From Candidatus Poribacteria bacterium (GTDB taxonomy: Bacteria; Poribacteria; WGA-4E; GCA-2687025): 64,000 bases of DNA. This document shows, piece by piece, positions 1 through 8,419 of this stretch; the stretch's first letter is position 1, and the number at the start of each line of letters is the position of its first letter. The stretch is from positions 62,001 to 126,000 of the forward strand of contig JABGQA010000113.1 in NCBI GenBank assembly GCA_018644665.1, read 5' to 3'. Under the pieces are notes generated by a model. It saw nothing but the letters and a program-made list of their open reading frames with translations, had not been told where the DNA came from and did no database searches. Position numbers and translations under genes: made by a program.

Positions 1-1
1 G

Positions 2-241
2 AAGGGCGCCGTCCTCATTCGCGACATGCGCCTATGGCACCGGGGTGTTCCGAACCCCTCGGACATGCCGCGGCACATGATCGCGCTGGTACACAACGCC
101 AGTTTCCTCCGACGGGGCCGCCCGCTGCGTTACGTCACGGGCTGTGAGGCCGCGTTTGAGGGCAGCGCGGTCGAGCCGCACGCCGAATTCGTCGACGAGC
201 CGTTCGAGTACCTGGGCTCCTATCGGGGGCCGAACAGCTAG
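2..241 (+). CDS. Phytanoyl-CoA dioxygenase family protein, C-terminal end (partial)
   Basis: The reading frame is already open at the window edge and ends with TAG at 239-241, leaving 79 residues. The visible part begins KGAVLIRDMRLWHRG, which is the distal-histidine strand of PhyH-type Fe(II)/2-oxoglutarate dioxygenases: the His in LWHRG would be the third iron ligand and the Arg in PRHMIAL the 2-oxoglutarate-binding arginine. The family hydroxylates small organic substrates; which one cannot be said. The N-terminal double-stranded beta helix and the HxD motif lie outside the window. The next gene starts 3 nt downstream, so the two may be cotranscribed. Confidence 0.8.
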   Translation, partial: KGAVLIRDMRLWHRGVPNPSDMPRHMIALVHNASFLRRGRPLRYVTGCEAAFEGSAVEPHAEFVDEPFEYLGSYRGPNS

Positions 242-244
242 TCG

Positions 245-1303
245 ATGGCGCGCTCCAGGCCCTCACGACCGCTCACCCCGTCCGCAACGATCGCACGCGT
301 CGCTCTCCTTGCCGCCACCGTGACGGTCGCGGCGTCGATCGCGTACATCAGCGGCGCCCAGCGCAACTTGCCCACATCCGACGAGATGCGCGGCCACCTG
401 ATGGCCGGCGAGTGCGCCGACTGCCACGCGGAGATATGGGGGGAGTGGAAGCAGTCCGGGCACGCCCAAGCCTGGACGAGCGAACTCTACCAGACCCTCA
501 AGACTCGCCACGAGTTCCCAACTGACTGCGACCCGTGCCACGCGCCCAAGCCCCTGCACATCACAGGAATGGGCGACATGCCGCAGCTCCGCGACGAGGA
601 CCGAGACGCGGGGGTGGACTGCCTCGCGTGCCACCTCGGCCCAGACGGCGAGATGCACGGCCCGTACAACGACCCGTCGCCCTTCCACGCGACGCAGCGG
701 GATCTCGCGCTATACACGCGCCGAATCACCGTGTGCGAAAGCTGCCACGGTCAGGAGTCGGTCGCGGCGCACAACCAGGTTGCCGAGTTCCGGGAGAGCC
801 GGTCGGCGAAGCAGGCGGAGACCTGTCAGCGGTGCCACATGCCCGAGACGCTTCGCAAAGCGGCCAAATACAGCCGGCGTGAGAAACGAGGCAGCGCGCA
901 CGCGTTTCTCGGGTCCCGCGACCAGGCATGGCTGGAGAGCGCCCTCCGCCTCGACTACGAACGCACCGACGAGGGTTTGACGGTGTACGTCATGAATTCG
1001 GCGGCACACTCGGTCCCGGCGGCTCCGCTCCGAGCGATGCAGCTCGGCATACTCATTACGTCGGCTACAGGGGACGTGCTGCATAGCGCCGTGAAGTTGT
1101 ATACTCATCCGTTGGATGTGGCCGGCGCGCCGATCGACCCAGACGCGGCGGACGACCGACTTGCTGCCGAGGAAGTCAGGTCGATCCGCATACCGATGGA
1201 CGCCGCGATCCTCGACGGATCCAGCCTGCTGGCGAGCGTGCTGTACCGCAGGCACGACGGCGACCCGTGGACGCAGATAGCCTCCGTGGCGGCCACGCTG
1301 TGA
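245..1303 (+). CDS. Pentaheme c-type cytochrome, membrane-anchored
   Basis: This 352-aa protein has a basic N-terminus and one hydrophobic segment at about residues 16-37, acting as a signal peptide or anchor. Five CxxCH haem-attachment motifs follow at about residues 57, 95, 126, 164 and 194, all in the N-terminal 200 residues. The pattern GECADCH...HAQAW and GVDCLACH resembles the cytochrome c554/multihaem family. The C-terminal 150 residues lack haem motifs and look like a beta-rich domain. The likely role is periplasmic electron transfer, with the partner unknown. An ABC system starts 32 nt downstream. Confidence 0.85.
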   Translation: MARSRPSRPLTPSATIARVALLAATVTVAASIAYISGAQRNLPTSDEMRGHLMAGECADCHAEIWGEWKQSGHAQAWTSELYQTLKTRHEFPTDCDPCHAPKPLHITGMGDMPQLRDEDRDAGVDCLACHLGPDGEMHGPYNDPSPFHATQRDLALYTRRITVCESCHGQESVAAHNQVAEFRESRSAKQAETCQRCHMPETLRKAAKYSRREKRGSAHAFLGSRDQAWLESALRLDYERTDEGLTVYVMNSAAHSVPAAPLRAMQLGILITSATGDVLHSAVKLYTHPLDVAGAPIDPDAADDRLAAEEVRSIRIPMDAAILDGSSLLASVLYRRHDGDPWTQIASVAATL

Positions 1304-1335
1304 CGGGCCGACAACACACATAGGCGGGCAGGTCC

Positions 1336-2331
1336 GTGGCGGTGATGGTACAGGCGGAGAACCTGACCAAGTACTACGGCAGCTACATCGGCGTCGAGGA
1401 CGTCTCGTTCTCGATGGAGGCGGGCGAGGTCGTAGGGTTCCTGGGTCCCAACGGCGCGGGCAAGACGACGACGATGCGCGTCTTGACATGCAGCATGCCC
1501 GCCACGAGCGGCGTCGCGACCGTGGCGGGCCACGACGTCCTCCAGGACTCCCTCGCCGTGCGCCGCCACGTGGGCTACCTGCCTGAGACGCCTCCCGTGT
1601 ACCCCGAGATGACCGTGCAGTCGTATCTGCGATTCGCCGCCACGATCAAGGGCGTCGGCAAGGCGGACATGCAGTCTCGGCTGAGCCACGTTCTCGGTGT
1701 GTGTGGCCTGGACCACATGCGCACGCGCACCATCGGTCACCTGTCCAAGGGCTACCGCCAGCGCGTAGGGATCGCGCAAGCGCTCATCCACGATCCCACG
1801 GTGCTCATCTTCGACGAGCCAACCAGTGGTCTCGACCCTGGCCAGATCATCGAGATACGGGAACTGTTGCGGGAGTTGGGGGCCGACAAGACGGTGATCC
1901 TCAGCACGCATATCCTGGCCGAGGCGCAGATGAGTTGCCGGCGCCTCCTCGTCATCAACCGGGGCGCGATCGTCGGCGACATCGCGCTGGACGCGTCGGG
2001 TGACGTCGCCTCCGTGCGGACGCCCGCCCGTGACGACATCAGCTACGACACCACACGGGCCCTACACATCGTCGTGGGTGGCGCGTCGGACTCGGCGGCC
2101 GACGCGATACGCCCGTTGCAGGGGGTGCGAGACGTGACGGAGTCGCGCACGAACGGATCTGCCACGCTCTCCGTTTCCACGTCTGCGGATGACGACTGCC
2201 GGCCGCGCATCGCCGCAGCGGTTATCGCATCCGGCGCAGACCTCCTCGAACTACGCGAAGCGCGCCCGTCGCTGGAGCGCTTGTTCCTCGACCTGACGCA
2301 GGGCGACCTCGGCGAGGGGCCCCGCGCATGA
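1336..2331 (+). CDS. ABC transporter ATP-binding protein (GldA-like)
   Basis: The 331-aa ATPase begins at GTG 1336. It has Walker A GPNGAGKTT at residues 37-45, the signature LSKGYRQ at 136-142, Walker B VLIFDE at 156-161 and H-loop His192. The usual Q-loop glutamine is replaced by YLPE, as is common in the GldA/CcmA-like subfamily. About 115 residues after the ATPase core form an accessory domain. The gene overlaps the permease by 4 nt (ATGA), so the two are translationally coupled. Function is ATP hydrolysis for the membrane partner encoded next; the substrate is unknown. Confidence 0.93.
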   Translation: MAVMVQAENLTKYYGSYIGVEDVSFSMEAGEVVGFLGPNGAGKTTTMRVLTCSMPATSGVATVAGHDVLQDSLAVRRHVGYLPETPPVYPEMTVQSYLRFAATIKGVGKADMQSRLSHVLGVCGLDHMRTRTIGHLSKGYRQRVGIAQALIHDPTVLIFDEPTSGLDPGQIIEIRELLRELGADKTVILSTHILAEAQMSCRRLLVINRGAIVGDIALDASGDVASVRTPARDDISYDTTRALHIVVGGASDSAADAIRPLQGVRDVTESRTNGSATLSVSTSADDDCRPRIAAAVIASGADLLELREARPSLERLFLDLTQGDLGEGPRA

Positions 2332-3077
2332 GGAACACAGCCGCGATATACCGTCGCGAGCTACGCGCGTACTTCGTCTCTCCCATCGCGTACTTCGTCC
2401 TGATCCCGTTCCTGTTCGTTTGCGGCTTCTTCTTCTGGTCCGCGTTCTCGTACTACGCGCGCGCGCGCTATCCGAACGCGCCCACCGAACTCATGGCCGG
2501 CATGCTACAGACGATGAGCATGATCCTCGTGCTGGTGACGCCCGTCCTGACGATGCGCACGTTCGCGGAGGAGAAGCGTTCGGGCACGATGGAACTGCTC
2601 ATCACGTCGCCAGTGCGCGAGGTAGAGGTCGTTCTGGGGAAGTTCCTGGCAAGCTGGACGCTCCTTATCATCATGCTCGCCGCGACGCTGCCCTACCCCA
2701 TCTACGTGCATCGCTATGGGAACCCGGACAACGGCCCCATCGTGACGGGTTACCTCGGCCTGGTGCTCCTGGGCGCGTGCCTCATAGCCCTCGGGCTGAT
2801 GGCGTCTTCCGCCACGCGCAACCAGATCGTGGCCGCCGTGACGACGTTCGGCCTGGGATTGTTGCTGTGGGTCATCACGTTCCTGCCGCAATCGGTCGGC
2901 AGCTTCGAGGCGTACAAGACGCTGCGATCGGGCATCGTCTACCTGTCGTTGCAGCAGCACCTGGAGGATTTCACGCGCGGGGTGATCGTGCTGAAGGACG
3001 TCTTCTTCTACATCAGCTTCGCAGCGGTCTGCCTGTTTCTGACGGTGACGTCCGTCGTTTCTGGGCGGTGGAGGTAG
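2328..3077 (+). CDS. ABC-2 type transporter permease (GldF-like)
   Basis: The 249-aa integral membrane protein has about six hydrophobic segments, beginning with YFVLIPFLFVCGFFFW near residue 25. The cytosolic loop with RTFAEEKRSGTMELLITSPV is diagnostic of ABC-2 permeases of the GldF/NosY group. Its start overlaps the ATPase stop by 4 nt, and a GldG-like gene begins 6 nt after its stop, giving a GldA-GldF-GldG-like set. In Bacteroidetes that trio belongs to gliding motility, but homologous sets occur widely in non-gliders, so gliding is not implied here. Confidence 0.9.
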   Translation: MRNTAAIYRRELRAYFVSPIAYFVLIPFLFVCGFFFWSAFSYYARARYPNAPTELMAGMLQTMSMILVLVTPVLTMRTFAEEKRSGTMELLITSPVREVEVVLGKFLASWTLLIIMLAATLPYPIYVHRYGNPDNGPIVTGYLGLVLLGACLIALGLMASSATRNQIVAAVTTFGLGLLLWVITFLPQSVGSFEAYKTLRSGIVYLSLQQHLEDFTRGVIVLKDVFFYISFAAVCLFLTVTSVVSGRWR

Positions 3078-3083
3078 ACCTCT

Positions 3084-4673
3084 ATGCGTAGACTCGATCG
3101 CTCGGAGCGCAACCTCGCGCCGCTCATCGGGTTCGGCGCTGGCTTGGTCCTCACCTTCATGGGCCTCGCCGCTTTCCTCTCCGTGGGCTTCGCGAACGCA
3201 TGGCCGTACGTGCTGCTGGCTCTGGCCGTCGGCGCCGTCGGGGGCTCCGCGGTGCTGTTCCGCACGCAGACAGCGCGCATACTCGCCAGCCGTAGCGCGA
3301 CGTATGGCGCGCTGGTAACGCTCAGCGTTCTCCTCGTCGTGGGGATCGTCGTCATCCTGAACATCTACGCCTCGTCGCTGCTCGACATACAGTTCGACTT
3401 CACCGAAGAGAAGTTCCACACGCTCTCGGAGCAGTCCGTCAAGGTCGTCCGCGGCCTGGACGCGCCGGTTGCCGTCATTGGTTTCTTCACCACCAACGCC
3501 AACGACTTCCGCTACCAGGATCGCGTGCGAGCGCAGGATCTCCTGACGCTCTACCGTCGCGCGGCCGACGGGAACTTCACGTTCGAGCTGGTGGACCCCT
3601 ATACGAATCCGACGGTCGCGACGAAGTACGGCGTCGACTACGAGAGCACAGTCGTCTTTGAGACAGCCGACCGGCGCGAGACGACGACGACGGTGACGGA
3701 GACGGAGTTCACGGCGACGCTGCTCAAGCTCACCCGGGACGAGATGCCGAAGGTCTACTTCCTGACTGGACACGACGAGCGGCTCATAGACGACTCGCAG
3801 CAGACGGGCTACTACGATGCCGGCGAGGCGCTGCAGCGGCAGAACTACATCGTCGCCCCGCTGGCTCTGCGGCAGCAGTCGCCCGTGCGGGTGCCGTCCG
3901 ACGCGGCCGCGGTGGTCATGGCGGGGCCGAGACTGACGCCGGACGCCAGCGAGATTTCCGCGCTCGACACGTACGCCAAGAATGGCGGCCGCGTGATGGT
4001 GTTGATCGACCCTCCCAACGAGCGCCTCGACGCGGTCCGCCGGTGGCTCCGGCGATGGGGTATCGAGGTGGGCAACGACATCGTCATCGACGTGATGAAC
4101 CACGCGTATGACGAGGCCACGATGCCTGTCGGGCAGTTCGAGCCGCATCAGATAACCGAGTCGTTCCGCCGCCGCAGCCGTTCCGCCGTGTTCCGGCTCG
4201 CGTGTTCCGTGCGTGAAGCCACAGGCGGGCCGGAAGGTCGCAGGTACGAGCCGTTGGTCCAGACGACCGAAAGCGAGACCGCCGCCTGGGGCGAAACCGA
4301 CTTCGAGAACCCGCCGAGGTTCGAACCGGGCGACCTTCCTGGGCCGGTCACCTTCGGCATCGCCTCCGCGCCGCAGGCGGAGGACGCGATGGAGGCATCC
4401 AAGACTGGAGCGCGGTTCGTTGTCATCGGGGACTCGGACTTCGCCTCGAACGCGCTCTTCGCGCTGGGTGGCGGAGACCTGTTCCTGAACGCCATCAACT
4501 GGCTGACGTTGCAGGAGGATCTGATCTCCATCCCGCCCAAGGATGCCGCCGACCGACTCCTCGCCCCGACGATGTCGCGCGCCGAGGGATTCATGCTCAT
4601 TGGCGTGACGATGCTCTTCATGCCGCTGGTCGTCACGGTCATCGGCGTTGCCGTGTGGATCCGACGCCGCTAG
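3084..4673 (+). CDS. GldG-like ABC-associated membrane protein
   Basis: The 529-aa protein has three N-terminal membrane segments (about residues 13-32, 38-56 and 73-93), a long extracytoplasmic domain and a final C-terminal membrane helix at about 505-525. The motif FTEEKFHTLSEQS just after the third helix and VYFLTGHDE further on are typical of the GldG/IFT52-like domain found next to GldF-type permeases. The ATG follows GGAGG with good spacing and lies 6 nt after the permease stop. It probably forms the periplasmic part of this transporter; the substrate is unknown. Confidence 0.85.
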   Translation: MRRLDRSERNLAPLIGFGAGLVLTFMGLAAFLSVGFANAWPYVLLALAVGAVGGSAVLFRTQTARILASRSATYGALVTLSVLLVVGIVVILNIYASSLLDIQFDFTEEKFHTLSEQSVKVVRGLDAPVAVIGFFTTNANDFRYQDRVRAQDLLTLYRRAADGNFTFELVDPYTNPTVATKYGVDYESTVVFETADRRETTTTVTETEFTATLLKLTRDEMPKVYFLTGHDERLIDDSQQTGYYDAGEALQRQNYIVAPLALRQQSPVRVPSDAAAVVMAGPRLTPDASEISALDTYAKNGGRVMVLIDPPNERLDAVRRWLRRWGIEVGNDIVIDVMNHAYDEATMPVGQFEPHQITESFRRRSRSAVFRLACSVREATGGPEGRRYEPLVQTTESETAAWGETDFENPPRFEPGDLPGPVTFGIASAPQAEDAMEASKTGARFVVIGDSDFASNALFALGGGDLFLNAINWLTLQEDLISIPPKDAADRLLAPTMSRAEGFMLIGVTMLFMPLVVTVIGVAVWIRRR

Positions 4674-4710
4674 CGAACCCCCACGTCATGCACCAGGACG
4701 GACGCGCACA

Positions 4711-5553
4711 ATGAAGATCGCCTACGGCACATACGCAATGCCTGGCGTCGCGCAGGTCGACGCTGTCCGCACGATGGCGGAGATCGGCTATGACGGCGTT
4801 GAGTTCATTCTCCACCCGCACCACGAGTCCATGCCGGCCCAGTGGGGCGCCCAAGTCAGGAGCGATGTGCGCGCCATACTCGCCGACTTGGGGATGGGCG
4901 TGCCGTCACTGTTCCTGGCCCGGCCGATCCTCACCGACGACCCCGCGACGCAAGCCGAGACGCTCGATCTGCTCGGGCAGACGCTCACGCTCGCGCGCGA
5001 TGTCGGCATGGGCGACAATCCCGCGCTAAGCACGGATCTCGGCGGCCGCTCCGTGGACTGGCCGGACGGACAGAAGGGCCTGCTCGACGCCGTCTCCGCG
5101 TACGCGGAGTTTGCCGAACGCGAGCAGTTCACGCTGGCCATCGAGCCGCACTACGGCGGGCTGTTGGACCGTACAGAGCGCGTGCTGTGGCTAATGGACG
5201 CCATCGACGACAACCCGCGCGTTCGGTTGCTGTTCGACATCTCGCACTTCCAGCTCGCGGGCGATGACGTGCTCGAAACCGTCGCATCGCTTGCGCCCTA
5301 CGCCGCCCACGTGCACATCAAGGAGGGCAGGCAACTCGACGACGGCTACGAGTTCCTGGCCACCGGCGCGGGACATCTCGATCTGCCCACGTACCTCGCG
5401 GCGATGAACGCCGCTGGGTGGGATGGCTACGTCACGCTGGAGGTGGCGCGCATGATATGGTCGCGGCCAGATTACGAAGCCGAGCCCACGGCCCGATTGT
5501 CGTACGACGCCGTCGTGGCCGGTATGGCTGCCGCCGGAGTGCCTCGTTCGTAG
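4711..5553 (+). CDS. Sugar phosphate isomerase/epimerase (xylose isomerase-like TIM barrel)
   Basis: The start chosen is ATG 4711 (MKIAYGTYAMPG), since a longer in-frame extension to 4648 has no homology character and runs into the previous gene. The 280-aa protein shows the AP-endonuclease-2/xylose-isomerase fold, with metal-ligand strands LAIEPHYGG, LLFDISHFQL, HVHIKEG and YVTLEVARM in order. Relatives isomerise or epimerise sugars and related polyols (IolE/IolI, tagatose epimerases). The exact substrate cannot be read. Its position among oxidoreductases suggests catabolism of an unusual sugar. Confidence 0.88.
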   Translation: MKIAYGTYAMPGVAQVDAVRTMAEIGYDGVEFILHPHHESMPAQWGAQVRSDVRAILADLGMGVPSLFLARPILTDDPATQAETLDLLGQTLTLARDVGMGDNPALSTDLGGRSVDWPDGQKGLLDAVSAYAEFAEREQFTLAIEPHYGGLLDRTERVLWLMDAIDDNPRVRLLFDISHFQLAGDDVLETVASLAPYAAHVHIKEGRQLDDGYEFLATGAGHLDLPTYLAAMNAAGWDGYVTLEVARMIWSRPDYEAEPTARLSYDAVVAGMAAAGVPRS

Positions 5554-5568
5554 TGCTGGACTCTCGTC

Positions 5569-6132
5569 CTACTCCCGCGGGGTCAGCTTCGTCGGCTCCT
5601 GCAACAGCAGCACGACGGCGACGAACGTCACGTGCGTAACGGCTGCCACCCAGCCAGGGATGTGCTCCGTGATGTACGGCCTACGCTCTCCCTCGTATCG
5701 CAGGATACGCAAGGCCAACGGCTGGGCCCATGTGAGCACGGCGTAGTAGTTGACCAGCCACATGACCACACCGAGCCACGCGGCATTCAGCGCTCGCCAT
5801 GGCGCCGTATGCCAGCCGAACCATCGCCGGTAGACCAGGTAGAGAGGCGCGCCGAGGAGCGCGCCGGTCGCCGTATAGAGGAACATCGACGTCGCGATGG
5901 CGGCCGGCGCATGTACGTCGGCGCGCAGCGCCTCGGCCCCGTGATGGAAGGTTGCGTAGACGCGGAGTAGGTGTAAGAGTTCCGAGGGCGCTCCCGTCAC
6001 GAAGATCGATCCGACGGCGTTGAACGCCAGCGCGGCCCAAGCCGCGAGAACGCCGACACCGGCGGCGGCGGCAGTGCGGGTCAACGCTCCGCGGAACGGG
6101 CGGACATCCGAGAGTGATCCTTCTTGTCGCAT
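5569..6132 (-). CDS. Hypothetical membrane protein, four predicted helices
   Basis: This 187-aa protein is not recognised. Four hydrophobic stretches are visible: VGVLAAWAALAFNAVGSIFV, MFLYTATGALLGAPLYLVY, a segment around LGVVMWLVNYYAV, and VAAVTHVTFVAVVLLL near the C-terminus. The loop between helices one and two is His- and Ala-rich. It is encoded convergently with the preceding isomerase gene (15 nt between stops) and divergently from the dehydrogenase gene. No catalytic motif is evident. Confidence 0.7.
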   Translation of the reverse strand: MRQEGSLSDVRPFRGALTRTAAAAGVGVLAAWAALAFNAVGSIFVTGAPSELLHLLRVYATFHHGAEALRADVHAPAAIATSMFLYTATGALLGAPLYLVYRRWFGWHTAPWRALNAAWLGVVMWLVNYYAVLTWAQPLALRILRYEGERRPYITEHIPGWVAAVTHVTFVAVVLLLQEPTKLTPRE

Positions 6133-6274
6133 AGGCCGTTCCTCCCTTGGTGGGCCTATTACGCCGTCGCCTCCTGTCCTTCCCTACTCATAGCCGATCA
6201 CGCCATGGTATCAACTGCGGTGGCGAACTGGGCGTGGCGGCCGCGAACTAGCCAACTGTCCCCGACTCCCTGCC

Positions 6275-6304
6275 TTGTTGGCGCCGGGGCAGTACCGGTA
6301 CTGT
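6275..6304 (+). promoter_or_regulatory. Candidate promoter of the D-2-hydroxyacid dehydrogenase operon
   Basis: TTGTTG at 6275-6280 and TACTGT at 6299-6304 are separated by 18 nt, in the same TTGNNN/TANNNT style as better promoters in this window. It lies about 40 nt upstream of the TTG start at 6344. The -10 hexamer overlaps a perfect palindrome, so repressor control is plausible. Support is by pattern only. Confidence 0.4.
6290..6303. promoter_or_regulatory. Perfect 14-bp palindrome, candidate operator
   Basis: CAGTACCGGTACTG is an exact inverted repeat of two 7-bp halves with no spacer. It sits in the divergent intergenic region between the membrane protein gene and the dehydrogenase gene, on top of a candidate -10 box. 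A dimeric repressor site is the simplest reading; no regulator gene is adjacent. Confidence 0.4.
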
Positions 6305-6343
6305 CAACGCGTATACCAACATCACGCCCGGAAGGGAAGACGC

Positions 6344-7297
6344 TTGGCGAGAACGACCATACTCGTGCGCGAGGGCTTCTACACGACGAACAGGGCGCGC
6401 CTAACGGAAGTGGCGCCGGACGTCGATTTCGTGCCGTTCGGTGACCGCGACGACATGCTCTCCAAGCTCCCTCGAGCGCACGCTCTCTACGGCGGCTCGC
6501 CGCGCGAGGACGTGCTGGAGAGCTGCGACCTCCTTCGATGGGTGCACATGTCCAGCGCAGGGGTCGATCGCTACTATTCGCGAGAGTTGGCCGCGCGGGG
6601 CGTCACGCTCACGCGGGGCAGCGGCGCGTACGGCGTGCCGATCTCGGAGCACGTGCTCGCGATGATGCTCGCTTTCACCCGTGGTCTGCCGCAGTACATC
6701 CGGCAGCAGACCCGGCGCGAGTGGCATCGCACGGCGACCATCTCCGAGATCTCGGGCAAGGTCCTCGGCGTATACGGCATGGGCGACATCGGGTCCGACC
6801 TGGCGCGGAAAGCGCACGCCCTTGGGATGCGTGTCTACGGGCTGGCGCGTCGCGACCGTGAGGCGCCGCCATACGTCGAAGCGCTGTGGACACCCGACAG
6901 GCTGGACGACCTGCTCGCGGCCTCCGACTTCCTCGCCGCATGCGCTCCCCTTACGAACGCTACGCGCGGACGCTTCGGCGCGCGTGAGTTCGCGGTGATG
7001 AAGGACACCGCGTACTTCTTCAACATCGGCCGAGGCGCCGTCGCGGTGCAGGCCGACCTCGAGGCCGCGCTGAGCGCGGGCGAGATCGCCGGCGCCGGCC
7101 TCGACGTCACGGATCCCGAGCCGCTTCCCGAGGATAGTCCGCTTTGGGACATGGAGAACGTCATCCTCACACCGCACGTGTCCGGCGGGTCCGACGGCAC
7201 GCCCGACCGCGTCACCGAGATCGTCTTGGAGAACGTCCGCCGGTTCGCCGCGGGTGAGCCGCTGCTGAACGTAGTCGACCCGGAACACGGCTACTGA
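6344..7297 (+). CDS. D-2-hydroxyacid dehydrogenase, NAD-binding
   Basis: The TTG at 6344 was chosen as start because GGAAGGGAAGA sits just upstream and the protein then begins MARTTILVREGFY; the longer frame from 6275 is unlikely. The 317-aa protein has the Rossmann motif YGMGDIGSDLA in the centre, the NIGRGA strand carrying the catalytic Arg, LDVTDPEPLPEDS with the catalytic Glu, and TPHVSGG with the catalytic His. These are the marks of the lactate/glycerate/phosphoglycerate dehydrogenase superfamily. It reduces a 2-keto acid or oxidises a D-2-hydroxy acid. A creatininase gene follows 11 nt later. Confidence 0.92.
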   Translation: MARTTILVREGFYTTNRARLTEVAPDVDFVPFGDRDDMLSKLPRAHALYGGSPREDVLESCDLLRWVHMSSAGVDRYYSRELAARGVTLTRGSGAYGVPISEHVLAMMLAFTRGLPQYIRQQTRREWHRTATISEISGKVLGVYGMGDIGSDLARKAHALGMRVYGLARRDREAPPYVEALWTPDRLDDLLAASDFLAACAPLTNATRGRFGAREFAVMKDTAYFFNIGRGAVAVQADLEAALSAGEIAGAGLDVTDPEPLPEDSPLWDMENVILTPHVSGGSDGTPDRVTEIVLENVRRFAAGEPLLNVVDPEHGY

Positions 7298-7308
7298 TCG
7301 TAGGCCGC

Positions 7309-8019
7309 ATGGATACGCAGGAAGTCCGGCTGGAGCGCATGACTCGAGTGGAGGCGTGGGAACGCATCGAGTCGGGAGCCGCGCGCGTGGCGATCGTACC
7401 GACCGGGAGCATCGAGCAGCACCTCGAGCACCTGACCATGGGGCACGACATCCGCTCCGCAACCGCGGTAGCCGAAGCCGTCGCCCGCCGTGTCTACCCG
7501 GCCGCCATCGTCGCCGAGCCCCTGCGCGCGGGCATCTCGGAGCATCACATGGCGTACCGGTTCGGCTCGGTGACGCTCAAGCCGGGGACGTTTCACTCCG
7601 TCGTCTGGGACGCGTGCGACAGCTTCGTGCGGCACGGCATCGAGCACATCCTCATCCTCAACGGGCACGGCGGGAACGTCGCGCCGATGCGCGGCGTTGT
7701 GAACCAGTTCCGCCGCTATTTCGGGGCGAGCATCCACTTCCACTCTTACTGGGACTTCCTGCCGGGCGATGTCGCGGCGGACGGCCTGGTCACTGGCAGC
7801 GTCCCGGGACACGCGCAGGAGTTCGAGACGGCGATGGCTCTGCACATGTTCCCCGACACCGTGCGCATAGACGCGCAGGCGCTCTCGACCGACGAGGGCG
7901 TCCGGGTCGCGACCGCCAAGAGCGGCGAGAAGCTGCTGGAGGCGATCGTCGCCGCGTTGACGACGCAGGTCGAGGCAATGGCAAGCGGGGACGCGCCGTC
8001 GGAGATCGACGGTCTCTGA
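7309..8019 (+). CDS. Creatininase family protein (amidohydrolase)
   Basis: This 236-aa protein carries the creatininase-fold metal motifs GSIEQHLEHLTMGHD near residue 35 and ILNGHGGNVAPM near residue 120. The acidic and His residues of these motifs bind two metals, and a later Glu sits in GHAQEFETAMAL. Family members hydrolyse cyclic amides (creatinine) or formamides (MftE, ArfB). The family is often found beside sugar-acid dehydrogenases in uncultivated bacteria without known substrate. It starts 11 nt after the dehydrogenase, so the two are probably one operon. Confidence 0.9.
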   Translation: MDTQEVRLERMTRVEAWERIESGAARVAIVPTGSIEQHLEHLTMGHDIRSATAVAEAVARRVYPAAIVAEPLRAGISEHHMAYRFGSVTLKPGTFHSVVWDACDSFVRHGIEHILILNGHGGNVAPMRGVVNQFRRYFGASIHFHSYWDFLPGDVAADGLVTGSVPGHAQEFETAMALHMFPDTVRIDAQALSTDEGVRVATAKSGEKLLEAIVAALTTQVEAMASGDAPSEIDGL

Positions 8020-8118
8020 AGCCCAGAAGTTGAGCATCGTCGTCGGCTTCTGCGCCGGAATTGCCCGCGCACTCCTCGAGAGCCCCGGGTACAGGGGGTG
8101 TTCGCGGTGGCACGCTCC

Positions 8119-8147
8119 TTGCGATCAGTCCTGCGGCGTTCGATAAG
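8119..8147 (+). promoter_or_regulatory. Candidate promoter upstream of the 77-aa gene
   Basis: TTGCGA at 8119-8124 and GATAAG at 8142-8147 are spaced by 17 nt, ending 26 nt before the GTG start at 8174. The -10 matches the consensus at four of six positions. Sequence pattern only. Confidence 0.4.
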
Positions 8148-8173
8148 GGAGTTTGGGCTCGGAGGAGCCGTCA

Positions 8174-8407
8174 GTGCCGCGTTACCGATGTGTGCTAATG
8201 CCCGACGTGAACGACAACGAACTCGTAGCCATGCTTCCGCAACGTGCCATGCGGGCAGGGATGGCGGCCGGGGCGACGAATCCGGCGTTCGAGATCGCCT
8301 ACGAATTCAGCGCCCCCGACATGGCCTCCGTTGAGCAGTGGTTGCTCGATCGCGCGATCCCGCCTTCCAGCGTGACCGCGCTCGAGGAACTCCCCGCCGA
8401 CCGCTAG
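8174..8407 (+). CDS. Small hypothetical protein, 77 aa
   Basis: GTG 8174 was taken as start because GGAGGAG lies at 8161-8167 with ideal spacing; a TTG at 8153 has no such site. The protein begins MPRYRCVLMPDVND and is acidic, soluble and probably alpha/beta, with no cysteines beyond one and no membrane segment. The layout (short strand, long helix, ...EIAYEFSAPDM..., helix) faintly recalls small ferredoxin-like folds, but no family is recognised. It is preceded by its own candidate promoter and converges on the PhyH gene 12 nt away. Confidence 0.6.
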   Translation: MPRYRCVLMPDVNDNELVAMLPQRAMRAGMAAGATNPAFEIAYEFSAPDMASVEQWLLDRAIPPSSVTALEELPADR

Positions 8408-8419
8408 CCGAGTGCGGTG

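Noticed and set aside
2505..4148. Long 547-aa minus-strand frame opposite the permease and GldG-like genes
   Set aside because: It is rich in Arg, His, Asp and Gly repeats, has no recognisable domain and overlays two well-supported plus-strand genes; it is a high-GC shadow.
4318..4327. GGTTCGAACC resembling a tRNA T-arm
   Set aside because: It is inside the GldG-like coding sequence (PPRFEPGD) and no acceptor stem or anticodon loop surrounds it.
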